From the NCBI GenBank assembly GCA_903884655.1, contig CAISFO010000079.1, forward strand, positions 1 to 64,000: DNA of 64,000 bases, written 5' to 3'. Position 1 is the first letter of the stretch, and the number at the start of each line of letters is the position of its first letter. Below, piece after piece: positions 40,101 through 47,906 of this stretch. The position numbers were made by a program, and so were the translations under genes. Origin of the DNA: an uncultured Holophagaceae bacterium (GTDB lineage: Bacteria; Acidobacteriota; Holophagae; Holophagales; Holophagaceae). The notes under the pieces were generated by a model. It was not told where the DNA came from. It worked only from the letters and a program-made list of their open reading frames with translations, and searched no databases.

Positions 40101-42096
40101 CGCGGCCCACCGCCTCGGCTTCGGACTGTTGCAGGCGCTGGGGGCCTTCCTGGTGCCCGTGGCGTTCCTCGCGGCGATCTTCCCTGGGTTGATCCTGATC
40201 AATGAGCTCTACGCCAGCACCAACGGCTACTTCGCCTATCTGGTGGTGGCGCCCCTGGTGGCCCTCTCCTTCGTGGTGCTTCTGGCGCTGGAGATCGCGG
40301 CCGCCAAGTGGCTGCTGCTGGGGCGGGTGCAACCCGGAACCTATGGCCTGCACAGTGGCTTCATCCTGCGGAAGTGGTACGTCGACCGCCTGATGGCCAT
40401 GGGCCTGGATCTGCTGGCTCCGCTCTACGCGACGGTCTACTTGCCGACCTGGTTCCGGCTCCTGGGGGCCCGCCTGGGTGCCTGGGCGGAAATATCCACG
40501 GCGGGCTCCGGTACGCCGGATCTCCTCGATATCGGGGAGGAGAGCTTCATCGCCGACTGCGTGTCCCTCGGTCCACCCAAGGTCGACCTGGGTCAAGTGA
40601 CGCTCGCCGCCACCCGGGTGGGCCGCCGGGCCTTCGTGGGCAACAGCGCACTCGTTCCGGCGGGAACGGAACTGGGGGACAGTGTCCTCGTGGGAGTTCT
40701 GTCGGTGCCGCCCACGGCCCCGGAAGACGCCGCCCGAGTGGAGAGCGCCTGGCTGGGCTCGCCGGCCATTTACCTCCCCCGCCGCCAGGAAAGTGGGGCC
40801 TTCGGCGAGGAGGCCACCTTCAGGCCCCGGAAGCGGATGATCCTGCTCCGGGCCTTCATCGAACAGTTCCGGGTCCTGGCCCCGGCCACGGGATTCATCG
40901 TGCTCACGAGCCTGCTGCTCACCGCCGTGACGGAGATCGAGGATGCCCACAGCCTGGGGGCGGCGGTTCTCGCGCTGCCGCTCCTGTATCTCGCGGCAGG
41001 TCTCCTGGCCTGCCTGTTCGTGGTGGGGGCCAAGTGGATCGTGATGGGCGTCTATCGGCCGAGCGAGAAGCCCCTGTGGTGCAGCTTCGTCTGGCGCACG
41101 GAACTCGTCAGCAGCCTGCACGAGAACCTGGCCGATGGCTGGCTGCTGCGGCTTCTGCAGGGCACACCGCTGGTCCCCGTCTACTTCCGGCTGCTGGGAT
41201 GCCGCATCGGCAAGCGGGTGTGCATGGAAAGCACGTGGCTCACGGAATACGACCTGGTGACCATCGGGGATGACGTCTGTCTGAATGCGGACTGCACCGT
41301 GCAGACGCACCTCTTCGAGGACCGGGTGATGAAGATGGACCGCGTGGACATCGGCGCGGGCTGCTCGGTGGGCACGGACTCGGTGGTGCTGTACGGATCC
41401 TGCATGGAACCGGGCTCGGTCCTCGGGGATCTCTCCCTGCTGATGAAGGGCGAGACGCTCCCGGCGGGCACCCGCTGGGAGGGATCGCCCGCACGGCCAG
41501 CAGCGCCTTTGTCTGGGCCGGCCAGAGGACCTTCAGCCCGGGACCGGGAAGGTCTGGAGGCTGAGGGCATTCAGCTCATCCTCCAGCCGGAGCCGGTTCC
41601 AGCCGAAGCACCCGCCGCCTACCTCCGTGACCTGGTCCCGCTTCCTCCGGATGTCCAGGGGCGACCCAGGCTGCGGGATGGCCTGGGACGGGCCTGGTCC
41701 TGCAGCAAGGCCCACGCGCCTGGGGTGCAGGTAATCGCGCTGGCGAAGGAGGGCCGCCTCGGAGTGGACCTGGAGCGGCTGGAGCCCTCGCGGGCCCTGG
41801 CGGCGGCGTCCGAGCTGCTGCTCCCCAGCGAGCGAGCCTGGGTCGCCAACCTCGCGGAACCTGAACGCTGGCGCGCCTTCCTGGGCATCTGGACGGCGAA
41901 GGAGGCGGTGCTGAAGGCCCTCGGGCAGGGCTTCGCCTTCGGCCTGGACCAGGTGGAGTTCGGGCTGCAGGAGGGTGGCCGGATCACCTTGTTGCGGTTG
42001 TGCGGGAGCGAGCGGCTGGCCCGTGGGTGGCACATAGAACTGCATGAGCACTCCCTTGAAGGTCGGCGCTACCTGGTGGCCCTGGCCAGGAGCTAG
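37111..42096 (+). CDS. Pls-like membrane NRPS with fused phosphopantetheinyl transferase
   Basis: Giant protein of 1661 aa from ATG 37111 (TTG 37057 possible). Residues about 1-175 look like the tail of a lost condensation domain (LVHFGRLVETI). The adenylation domain (about 176-650) has A3 FTSGSTGTPKG at 313, A4 FDASVEELW at 358, A5 NTYGPTE at 445, YRTGDR and A10 ASGKVDRK (Lys642). The carrier domain has GGHS with Ser698. Three membrane repeats follow, each two helices plus KWLLLG/KWIVMG (Lys827, 1066, 1308) and a left-handed beta-helix domain (hexapeptide-like). This is the layout of epsilon-poly-lysine synthetase and TIGR02353 proteins. Residues about 1495-1655 are a 4'-phosphopantetheinyl transferase (GVDLE at 1551, WTAKEA at 1594). 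It lacks a condensation HHxxxDG motif and a thioesterase. By hand the code reads D-A-E-S-I-G-T-V-I-K, suggesting a basic amino acid. Product unknown. Confidence 0.92.
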   Translation: MPVPATHEISCFQAALGAFALLAEAHLGAEGIVLETEALGVHRQVSMRARELELVGGLVDTVWKNLDPGTQACRIEGSSAHGSGRISGDIRIQDDVAHLEDLAWEGVILSKDWSLVHFGRLVETIRGDASARVDRVSMLSTEEQALLLGPFSGPLHDPGLTRGETLLEIFTATAQQHRQRPAIDEAGRVLTYGDLDGWSNRVARMLLTKGVGRGSLVGHWMARSATAYAALLGILKTGAAYVPLDPELPPARVRQVATECRMDLLLASTVRAEGVRLECPILDLAERSAELAALSLTDPAVRVETEDLAYVIFTSGSTGTPKGVPITHRSVCTLVRAEAQLFGVRPEDRVFQGFSLAFDASVEELWLAWVSGACLVVGTRTLMQAGPELGKRLSEAGVTVFSTVPTLLGLLADPVPSLRLLILGGEACPADLVDRWSRPGLRMVNTYGPTEATVIATWADLQPGHQVTIGRAVPNTRVYVLDGQGALCPIGVPGELHLSGAGLSAGYLGRPDLTAERFIPNPFADGPFCDRLYRTGDRVRFNDRGELEFLGRIDAQVKLRGFRIELDEIEAVLRLEPTVLAAAVTLWPDPGLERLVAYVVPRSGCSVEEAGLLQALRQRLPSYMVPSAIELLDRLPVLASGKVDRKRLPAPAERAPELPSSGVLSVREERLVATWTRLFHGRRPGLNEDFFRDLGGHSLLAAAAVSELRKEADFSGLAMPDVYAFPTIRALAFEFEMRAVRQQDRPAPLPRLPRGAASVWLHRFCAVAQLLSLYPLLGFYALQWMTPYLVYGWSQDHDFPRATGIAAALLSLALVYPAMYLLSIAAKWLLLGRIRPGRHRVWGFFYWRWWLVHRIIAATPLDYLVESPLLGWYFRLMGVRIGGNVHLGTTALAAFDLTRIGEEASIGQDARLSGYTLEDGFLEIGSIQVGRRCYVGNRSILSPGSELEDGAVLEDLGLLPAGGRIPAGQRWAGSPARPLPIRVEDQQRTATPLAPASAAHRLGFGLLQALGAFLVPVAFLAAIFPGLILINELYASTNGYFAYLVVAPLVALSFVVLLALEIAAAKWLLLGRVQPGTYGLHSGFILRKWYVDRLMAMGLDLLAPLYATVYLPTWFRLLGARLGAWAEISTAGSGTPDLLDIGEESFIADCVSLGPPKVDLGQVTLAATRVGRRAFVGNSALVPAGTELGDSVLVGVLSVPPTAPEDAARVESAWLGSPAIYLPRRQESGAFGEEATFRPRKRMILLRAFIEQFRVLAPATGFIVLTSLLLTAVTEIEDAHSLGAAVLALPLLYLAAGLLACLFVVGAKWIVMGVYRPSEKPLWCSFVWRTELVSSLHENLADGWLLRLLQGTPLVPVYFRLLGCRIGKRVCMESTWLTEYDLVTIGDDVCLNADCTVQTHLFEDRVMKMDRVDIGAGCSVGTDSVVLYGSCMEPGSVLGDLSLLMKGETLPAGTRWEGSPARPAAPLSGPARGPSARDREGLEAEGIQLILQPEPVPAEAPAAYLRDLVPLPPDVQGRPRLRDGLGRAWSCSKAHAPGVQVIALAKEGRLGVDLERLEPSRALAAASELLLPSERAWVANLAEPERWRAFLGIWTAKEAVLKALGQGFAFGLDQVEFGLQEGGRITLLRLCGSERLARGWHIELHEHSLEGRRYLVALARS

Positions 42097-42323
42097 CCGG
42101 TCGTGCTTGGCACCCCAGGTGAAGGATCCGCAGGATTCAGCTCCGCCGTTCCAGGCGGGCACCCGATCCACTTTCTCCATCCCCAGCGGCCAGGCCACCT
42201 TCACTCTGCCGCTGGTCGAGACGGTAGTCCCGCTGGAATGGGGGCCTGGATCAACCTCACGGCCTCATCCCTGAAAGTGCCGCCGCCGGGTCCAGGTAAA
42301 CTGGTGGTTTCCGGGAACCCGAC

Positions 42324-43589
42324 ATGCTTGATGCCAGCCTCCTCCGCAACGACCTCGATGCCGTGGCGGCGCGCCTTGCCGAGCGCGGCTACGCCTTGGA
42401 CCGGGTCCGGTACCAGGAGCTGGACCAGCGCCGTCGGGTGATCCTGCAGGAGGCCGAGGCCCTGAAGGCAGAGCGCAACCGGGTCAGCGACGAGGTGGGC
42501 CGCCTCAAGCGGGCCAAGGAGAACGCGGATGCCCTCATCGCCCAGCAGCGAGAAGTGGGCGACCAGCTGAAGGCGCTGGAGCTGGCGGAGCGGGAGATCG
42601 AGGTGATCTTCAAGGACTTCCTCGCGGGCATTCCCAATCCGCCCCACACCAGCGTGCCCGTGGGCCGCGACGAGCACGGCAACGTCGAGGTCAAGCGCTG
42701 GGGCCAGGTCCCGGTCATCGCCACACCCAAGGATCACGTGGAGCTGGGTACGTCCTTGGGCATCCTGGATCTGGACCGCGCGGCCAAGCTCAGTGGGGCG
42801 AGGTTCGCCGTGCTGAAGGGGCAGGGCGCCAAGCTGGAGCGGGCCCTCATCGCCCTCATGCTGGACCGCCAGACCGCCGCGGGGTATCTCGAGGTGCTCC
42901 CGCCCTACCTGGTGAACGCCGAGAGCATGTACGGCACGGGCCAGCTGCCCAAGTTCGAGCAGGACCTCTTCAAGGTGCCCCACGGGGAGGGCTCGCTCTA
43001 CCTCATCCCAACCGCCGAAGTGCCCGTGACGAACCTCTACCGGGACGAGATCCTGCCCGCGGACACGCTGCCCCTGCGCCACTGCGCCTTCACCCCCTGC
43101 TTCCGCAGCGAGGCCGGCAGCTACGGCCGCGACACCAAGGGCATCATCCGCCAGCACCAGTTCCACAAGGTGGAGCTCGTGACCTTCGCCGCCGCGGACC
43201 AGGCCGAGGCCGAGCTGGAGCGGCTCACGGCCGACGCCGAGGCCATCCTCGAGGCCTTGGAGCTGCCGTACCGACGGATGCTGCTCTGCACCGGCGACAT
43301 GGGCTTCAGCAGCCAGAAGACCTACGACCTGGAAGTATGGCTGCCTTCGCAGAACACCTATCGCGAGATCAGCTCCTGCAGCTGGTTCGGCGACTTCCAG
43401 GCCCGCCGCGCCAACATCCGCGCCAAGGGGAGGGAAGGCAAGCCCGCCTTCGCGCACACCCTGAACGGCAGCGGCCTTGCGGTGGGCCGTACCTGGGTGG
43501 CGGTCCTGGAGAACTACCAGCAGCCGGATGGCAGCATCCGCGTGCCGAAGGCGCTGCAGCCCTACCTGGGCGCCGAGGTGATCCGCTGA
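42324..43589 (+). CDS. serS: Seryl-tRNA synthetase
   Basis: Class II aminoacyl-tRNA synthetase charging tRNA-Ser (and tRNA-Sec where present), 421 aa. The N-terminal antiparallel coiled coil (about 30-100) binds the tRNA. Motif 2 lies in PCFRSEAGSYGRDTKGIIR and motif 3 in LNGSGLAVGRTWVAVLEN; TAEVPVTNLYRDEIL is also diagnostic. Start ATG 42324. The preceding 227 bases contain no recognised gene or T-box. Its stop overlaps the next gene. Confidence 0.98.
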   Translation: MLDASLLRNDLDAVAARLAERGYALDRVRYQELDQRRRVILQEAEALKAERNRVSDEVGRLKRAKENADALIAQQREVGDQLKALELAEREIEVIFKDFLAGIPNPPHTSVPVGRDEHGNVEVKRWGQVPVIATPKDHVELGTSLGILDLDRAAKLSGARFAVLKGQGAKLERALIALMLDRQTAAGYLEVLPPYLVNAESMYGTGQLPKFEQDLFKVPHGEGSLYLIPTAEVPVTNLYRDEILPADTLPLRHCAFTPCFRSEAGSYGRDTKGIIRQHQFHKVELVTFAAADQAEAELERLTADAEAILEALELPYRRMLLCTGDMGFSSQKTYDLEVWLPSQNTYREISSCSWFGDFQARRANIRAKGREGKPAFAHTLNGSGLAVGRTWVAVLENYQQPDGSIRVPKALQPYLGAEVIR

Positions 43590-44350
43590 CGGCCGTTCCC
43601 CTGCTTTGTGCGGAAGGCCTGGGCCTTCAGCGCGAGGGACGCTGGGTCCTGAAGGACCTTTCTGTTTCCATCGCTCCAGGGGAAGCCTGGGGCGTCATCG
43701 GCGCGAGCGGCGCGGGTAAATCCACCCTGCTGAACCTGGTGCTGGGCCTCCTGGAACCCACCGCAGGCCGTATCGAATTGGAAGGGGAGCCCTGGTCACC
43801 CCTGAGGATGCGGGATCGTCGCCCGCGCCGTCCCCGCCTCCAGGCCGTCTTCCAGGATGCGGCCGCCAGCCTGCCGCCCCACCGCACGGGCTGGGAGATC
43901 CTGCAGGAGCCGCTGGAGATCTGGCAGCGTGGCGAAAGACATGCGCGCCGGGAGGCGGCGGCCCGCATGGCGGCGCGGGTGATGTTTCCCGAGGCTGCCT
44001 TGGATCAGCGTCCTGAGGCCTGGTCCGGCGGTCTGGCCCAGCGGCTCTGCCTGGGGCGGGCCCTCATGCTGGAACCGGCCTTGCTGGTCCTGGATGAGCC
44101 CTTCTCTGCCCTGGACGCCACCCTGGGTGAACGCCTCCGGGCCTTGCTCCTGGAGGTCAAGGCCGCCGGCACGGCCCTGCTCCTGGCGAGCCATGAGCTG
44201 GCTTCGACCCGGCTCCTTTGTGACCAGTTGCTTCTGCTGCAGGACGGCCGAGTCCTGTGCCGAGGTCCGATCAGACAGCTGCTGTCGCATCCACCGCACC
44301 CGCACCTGCGGGCGTGGCTGGAAGCTGTGCCGCAGCTCGCTGAGGCCTGA
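43586..44350 (+). CDS. ABC transporter ATP-binding protein, probable CTG start
   Basis: 254-aa ATPase with Walker A GASGAGKST, Q-loop AVFQDAAASLPP (like DppF/OppF ATPases), a modified signature WSGGLAQRLCLGRA, Walker B LLVLDEPFSALDA and switch His in LASHEL. In frame there is no ATG, GTG or TTG between serS coding sequence and the conserved first strand. A CTG at 43586 overlaps the serS stop (CTGA) and follows GAGGTGAT at good spacing, so I take it as the start. No permease or binding-protein gene is adjacent; it is an orphan ATPase. A start inside serS (43337) would add a senseless leader. Confidence 0.85.
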   Translation: MTAVPLLCAEGLGLQREGRWVLKDLSVSIAPGEAWGVIGASGAGKSTLLNLVLGLLEPTAGRIELEGEPWSPLRMRDRRPRRPRLQAVFQDAAASLPPHRTGWEILQEPLEIWQRGERHARREAAARMAARVMFPEAALDQRPEAWSGGLAQRLCLGRALMLEPALLVLDEPFSALDATLGERLRALLLEVKAAGTALLLASHELASTRLLCDQLLLLQDGRVLCRGPIRQLLSHPPHPHLRAWLEAVPQLAEA

Positions 44351-44361
44351 AGCCTGAGGCC

Positions 44362-46266
44362 CTACTCCTCCACCGGCACCTGGGCAGCGGTGGCGTTGAT
44401 GTAGATGCCGCCGATGTGGCCCCAGAGGCTGCTGAAGCCGGGGCGCAGGCGCCCCTGGCGATCCAGGGCCTGGAGCTCGGCGGAGAGCAGCTTCTGGGCC
44501 TCCGTGGTCTGCACGTCCTGGATGAGGTTGCGGCGGGTTTCGAAGGTGAGGGCCGGGGCGGGCTCGCGGGAGGCGATGCGGGCCACCCAGAGCTTGCCAT
44601 CCTGGGTCCAGAGCACCGGGGTCGCCTGGCCGATAGGTGTGTCCAGGAGGGCCTTGCGGATCCCGGGGTGCGCCACGAGATCCCGCAGGCCGCTGAGGGG
44701 AGCCGCTGCCTGGTCGGTGACGGGACCCACGGCCTGCAGGCCACCGGCTTTCAGGGCCTGCTGGGCCTTCGCCACGGCCGCCTTGCGGGCCTCCTCCAGC
44801 CGGTAGGCCGCGAGCACCTTGCTGCGGACTTCCCCGAAGGGGGGCACGGCTTCAGGCAGTTCCTCCTGCACCCGGAACAGCAGGTAGCGGTCGCCCAGGG
44901 CCGTGGGTTTCGAGACCTCACCCACCTTGAGGCGGAAGACTTCGCCCAGGATCTGGGGCAGCTCGGGCAGCCCCGGGGTCTGGGCCGTGGGCTCGTTGGC
45001 GAAGGGCTGGCTGAGGGTGGCGGTAATGCCCAGGCTCTTGGCGGCGGCGGCGAGGTCGCCCCCGTTGGCGCGCTTGCGGATCTGCTCCAGGCGCTCCTGG
45101 GCGCGGGACTTGAAGCGGCTGTCGGTGATTTCCCGGGTCAACTCGGCCTTCACGTCCTCGAACTTCTTTTCGCGGCGGCCTTCCAGTTTGATGAGGTGGA
45201 CACCGAACTGGGTGCGCACCGGCTGGCTGATCTCGCCGGTCTTCAGGGTCGCAGCCGCGTCGGAGAAGGGCTTCACCATCTTGGAGGCATTGAACCAGCC
45301 GAGGTCACCGCCATTGCCCTTGGCGCTGGGATCCTCGCTCTGCTCTTCGGCGGTCTTGGCGAAATCCAGGCCCTTCACGAGGCGCTGGCGCAGCAGCTGC
45401 GCCTTGGCCATGGCCTCCTGGACCTGGGCTTCTCCTTCGGCCTTGAACAGGATGTGGCGGGCCTTGAACTCGGTGGTGTCCCCCTTGCGCGCTTCAAAAG
45501 CCGCCTTGAGGGCCGCGTCGTCCACCTGGAGATCCTTGCTGAGGGCGGCCCGGTCCACGATGACGTACTGGATGACCCGGCGGGGCGACTGCAGGAAGCG
45601 GTCGCTGCCAGCGGAATACAGGGCGCCGAGGGTCGCATCGCCGGGGTCGGCGACGGTGCTCGGGTCCACGGTCAGAGTGGCCTGCTGGAAGGCGACCTTC
45701 TCGTTGCGGAGGCGGTTCTCCTGGATGATCCAGGCCTCGTCCACGGGGATCTGCAGGGCGGCCTGCTGGACCAGCTTGGTCCGCAGCAGCTCGGAGCGGA
45801 TGCTGCGCTCCTGCATGGCCGGATTGAACCCGGTGTCCTGGAAGATCTGCTTCAGTTCCGCGTTGGTCTTCAGGTTGCCTTTCGCGTCCAGCAGCATGGG
45901 GTACTGGCGCAGGAAGGCCCGGAGCCGGGCACCCACTTCCTCATCGGTCACCACCACATGGTGCCGCTCGGCCAGCTCCTCCATGAGCTTCTGGTTCATG
46001 AGGTCCCGCAGGGCCTGGGACTGGACGAAAGGCCGGAGGGTCTCCGGGCTGGCCTGCTTGCCGTAGCGCTGGTAGAGCTCCTGCATGCGCTCGCCCAACT
46101 CACGCATCAGGATCTCGTGGCCGTACACCCGGGCCACCACGGTATCGGACGAGACCGCCCCGCCGGTGGGCGCGAGGTAGGCCACCAGCCCCAGAAGGAC
46201 GACGATCATCACCGCCGCCATGGGCGTGCGGTTGGATTTGAAGACCTGGCGGAAAGAACGAAGCAT
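44362..46266 (-). CDS. PpiD/SurA-like peptidyl-prolyl isomerase
   Basis: 634-aa inner-membrane-anchored periplasmic foldase. One membrane helix at about residues 15-33 (PMAAVMIVVLLGLVAYLAP), SurA-type N-terminal chaperone helices (VVARVYGHEILMRELGERM), then a parvulin (PPIC) domain at about 260-365 (FKARHILFKAEGEAQ, GGDLGWFNASKMVKPF, VRTQFGVHLIKLEGRREKK). The C-terminal half is a second, degenerate parvulin-like plus helical region. The order matches PpiD. Convergent with the ABC ATPase gene, 11 bases between stops. Confidence 0.92.
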   Translation of the reverse strand: MLRSFRQVFKSNRTPMAAVMIVVLLGLVAYLAPTGGAVSSDTVVARVYGHEILMRELGERMQELYQRYGKQASPETLRPFVQSQALRDLMNQKLMEELAERHHVVVTDEEVGARLRAFLRQYPMLLDAKGNLKTNAELKQIFQDTGFNPAMQERSIRSELLRTKLVQQAALQIPVDEAWIIQENRLRNEKVAFQQATLTVDPSTVADPGDATLGALYSAGSDRFLQSPRRVIQYVIVDRAALSKDLQVDDAALKAAFEARKGDTTEFKARHILFKAEGEAQVQEAMAKAQLLRQRLVKGLDFAKTAEEQSEDPSAKGNGGDLGWFNASKMVKPFSDAAATLKTGEISQPVRTQFGVHLIKLEGRREKKFEDVKAELTREITDSRFKSRAQERLEQIRKRANGGDLAAAAKSLGITATLSQPFANEPTAQTPGLPELPQILGEVFRLKVGEVSKPTALGDRYLLFRVQEELPEAVPPFGEVRSKVLAAYRLEEARKAAVAKAQQALKAGGLQAVGPVTDQAAAPLSGLRDLVAHPGIRKALLDTPIGQATPVLWTQDGKLWVARIASREPAPALTFETRRNLIQDVQTTEAQKLLSAELQALDRQGRLRPGFSSLWGHIGGIYINATAAQVPVEE

Positions 46267-46485
46267 GCGGGGCTCCAGGGTACGGACCTCTCAGATTACC
46301 TCGGGAACCCCATTGGGTTACACAGGAATGCTGGATCGGTCGGGTAACCCTGTTCTGGACTGTGCCTCTGGCCGGGAGCCAGGCCTCTAGCCCGCCTGGA
46401 CTCGGCGGCTGGGTCGGCTTGTCTCTCCGCAGTCCGGTATCAGGCACCCCGGCGATCGATTACAATGGAATGCTGGAGAGGTTGA

Positions 46486-46989
46486 ATGGCCGTTCTGCCT
46501 GTGCTCACCTGGGGGGATCCCCGTCTTAAGATCAACAGCCAAGATGTCGGGGAATGGACGCCGGAGCTGGAGCAGATCGTGGCAGATCTGTTTGAGACTT
46601 CGCTCCACGAAGAAGGGGTGGGTCTGGCGGCGCCCCAGGTGGGGGTGAACCTCAACCTGGCCGTGATCGATTGCTCCTGCGGCGAGGATCCAGAGCAGAA
46701 GCTGGTCCTCATCAACCCTGAGATCACACAGGAAGAGGGCTCCCAGGTGGGCCCCGAGGGCTGCCTGTCCATCCCTGGCATCCGCGAGGTGCTGGAGCGC
46801 CCCCAGAAGGTGACCATCCGCAACCGCGGCCGGGACGGAACCTGGCATGAGCTGGTCGGCGAGGACCTGAAGGCCCGGGCCTTCTGCCACGAGATCGACC
46901 ACCTGCGGGGGCGGCTCTTCGTGGAGTACTTCGGACCCGTGAAGCGCCAGTTCCTCCAGAAGAAATTCCTGAAGCAGGCCAAGGGGTGA
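46486..46989 (+). CDS. def: Peptide deformylase
   Basis: Metalloenzyme removing the N-formyl group from nascent proteins, 167 aa, typical length. All three family motifs are present: GVGLAAPQVGV, EGCLSIPG (metal Cys) and HEIDHLRG (two metal His and catalytic Glu). Start ATG 46486 follows GAGAGG. The stop overlaps the fmt start by four bases (GTGA), the widespread def-fmt arrangement. Confidence 0.98.
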   Translation: MAVLPVLTWGDPRLKINSQDVGEWTPELEQIVADLFETSLHEEGVGLAAPQVGVNLNLAVIDCSCGEDPEQKLVLINPEITQEEGSQVGPEGCLSIPGIREVLERPQKVTIRNRGRDGTWHELVGEDLKARAFCHEIDHLRGRLFVEYFGPVKRQFLQKKFLKQAKG

Positions 46990-47906
46990 CCCGCATCGCC
47001 TTCCTCGGCACGCCCCGGGTGGCGGTACCGGCCCTCAAGGCGCTGGCGGAGGAAGGGATCGAGGCGGTCTTCTGCAATCCGGACCGGCCGGCGGGCCGGG
47101 GTCGGCACCTGGAAGCTCCGCCGGTGAAGGTGGCCGCCCTGGAACGGGGCTTGGCCGTCCATCAGCCCCAGAGCTGGAAGACCCCCGACACCCGGGCGCT
47201 CTGGGAGAGCCTGAAGATCGACCTGGCCATCGTGGTCGCCTACGGCCACATCCTGCCCACGTGGATGCTCGAGGCCTGCCCGGGTGGCGTCTGGAATCTG
47301 CACTTCTCCCTGCTGCCCCGCTGGCGGGGCGCGGCCCCTGTGAACCACGCCCTGCTGGCCGGGGACGAGGAGACCGGGGTCAGCCTCATGCGGCTGACGG
47401 CTGGGTTGGACGAAGGTCCAGTGTTGGCCCAGAGCCACCGGGACATCAGCCACGAGGCCACCGCGGAAGGGCTGCTGTCCGACCTGGCCGTGGACGCGGC
47501 GGAACTGCTGATGGACGAGCTACCCAAGCTGCTCTGCGGCTGCGCCAATCCGGTGGAGCAGCGGCACGAGCTGGCCACCTTCGCCCCCAAGCTCCGCAAG
47601 GACATGGGCCGGATCGACTGGCGCCAGCCCGCAGCCGACCTGCATCGGCAGGTGCGGGCCCTGTGGCCCTGGCCCGGTTCCGACCTGTTGATGGAGGGCC
47701 AGGCCCTCAAGGTTTGCGGCGTGGGGGGGCTCCGCTCCTGCCACCGGGAACCCGGCCAGCTGGTCTGGGGCAAGGAAGGCGCCTGGCTCATCACCGGCGA
47801 TGGCGCGCTGGAACTCACTCAGCTCCAGCGGCCGGGGAAGCCCGTCCAGCCGGCGCTCCAGGCGCTTCAGCCCTGGGGCGCTTCCGGAAGCCTCGGGCTG
47901 GGGTGA
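46986..47906 (+). CDS. fmt: Methionyl-tRNA formyltransferase
   Basis: Transfers formyl from 10-formyl-tetrahydrofolate to Met-tRNAi, 306 aa. Starts at GTG 46986 inside the def stop. N-terminal hydrolase fold TRIAFLGTPRVAVPAL; active-site region NLHFSLLPRWRGAAPVNHAL with the family Asn/His; Asp in LTAGLDEGPVLAQ. The C-terminal OB-like domain is a little short. The last 40 bases overlap the convergent TPR/glycosyltransferase-like gene. Confidence 0.97.
   Translation: MTRIAFLGTPRVAVPALKALAEEGIEAVFCNPDRPAGRGRHLEAPPVKVAALERGLAVHQPQSWKTPDTRALWESLKIDLAIVVAYGHILPTWMLEACPGGVWNLHFSLLPRWRGAAPVNHALLAGDEETGVSLMRLTAGLDEGPVLAQSHRDISHEATAEGLLSDLAVDAAELLMDELPKLLCGCANPVEQRHELATFAPKLRKDMGRIDWRQPAADLHRQVRALWPWPGSDLLMEGQALKVCGVGGLRSCHREPGQLVWGKEGAWLITGDGALELTQLQRPGKPVQPALQALQPWGASGSLGLG

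Noticed and set aside
42097..42323. Small ORFs between the NRPS and serS
   Set aside because: No ribosome-binding site with a plausible start, no motif, and composition unlike neighbouring genes.
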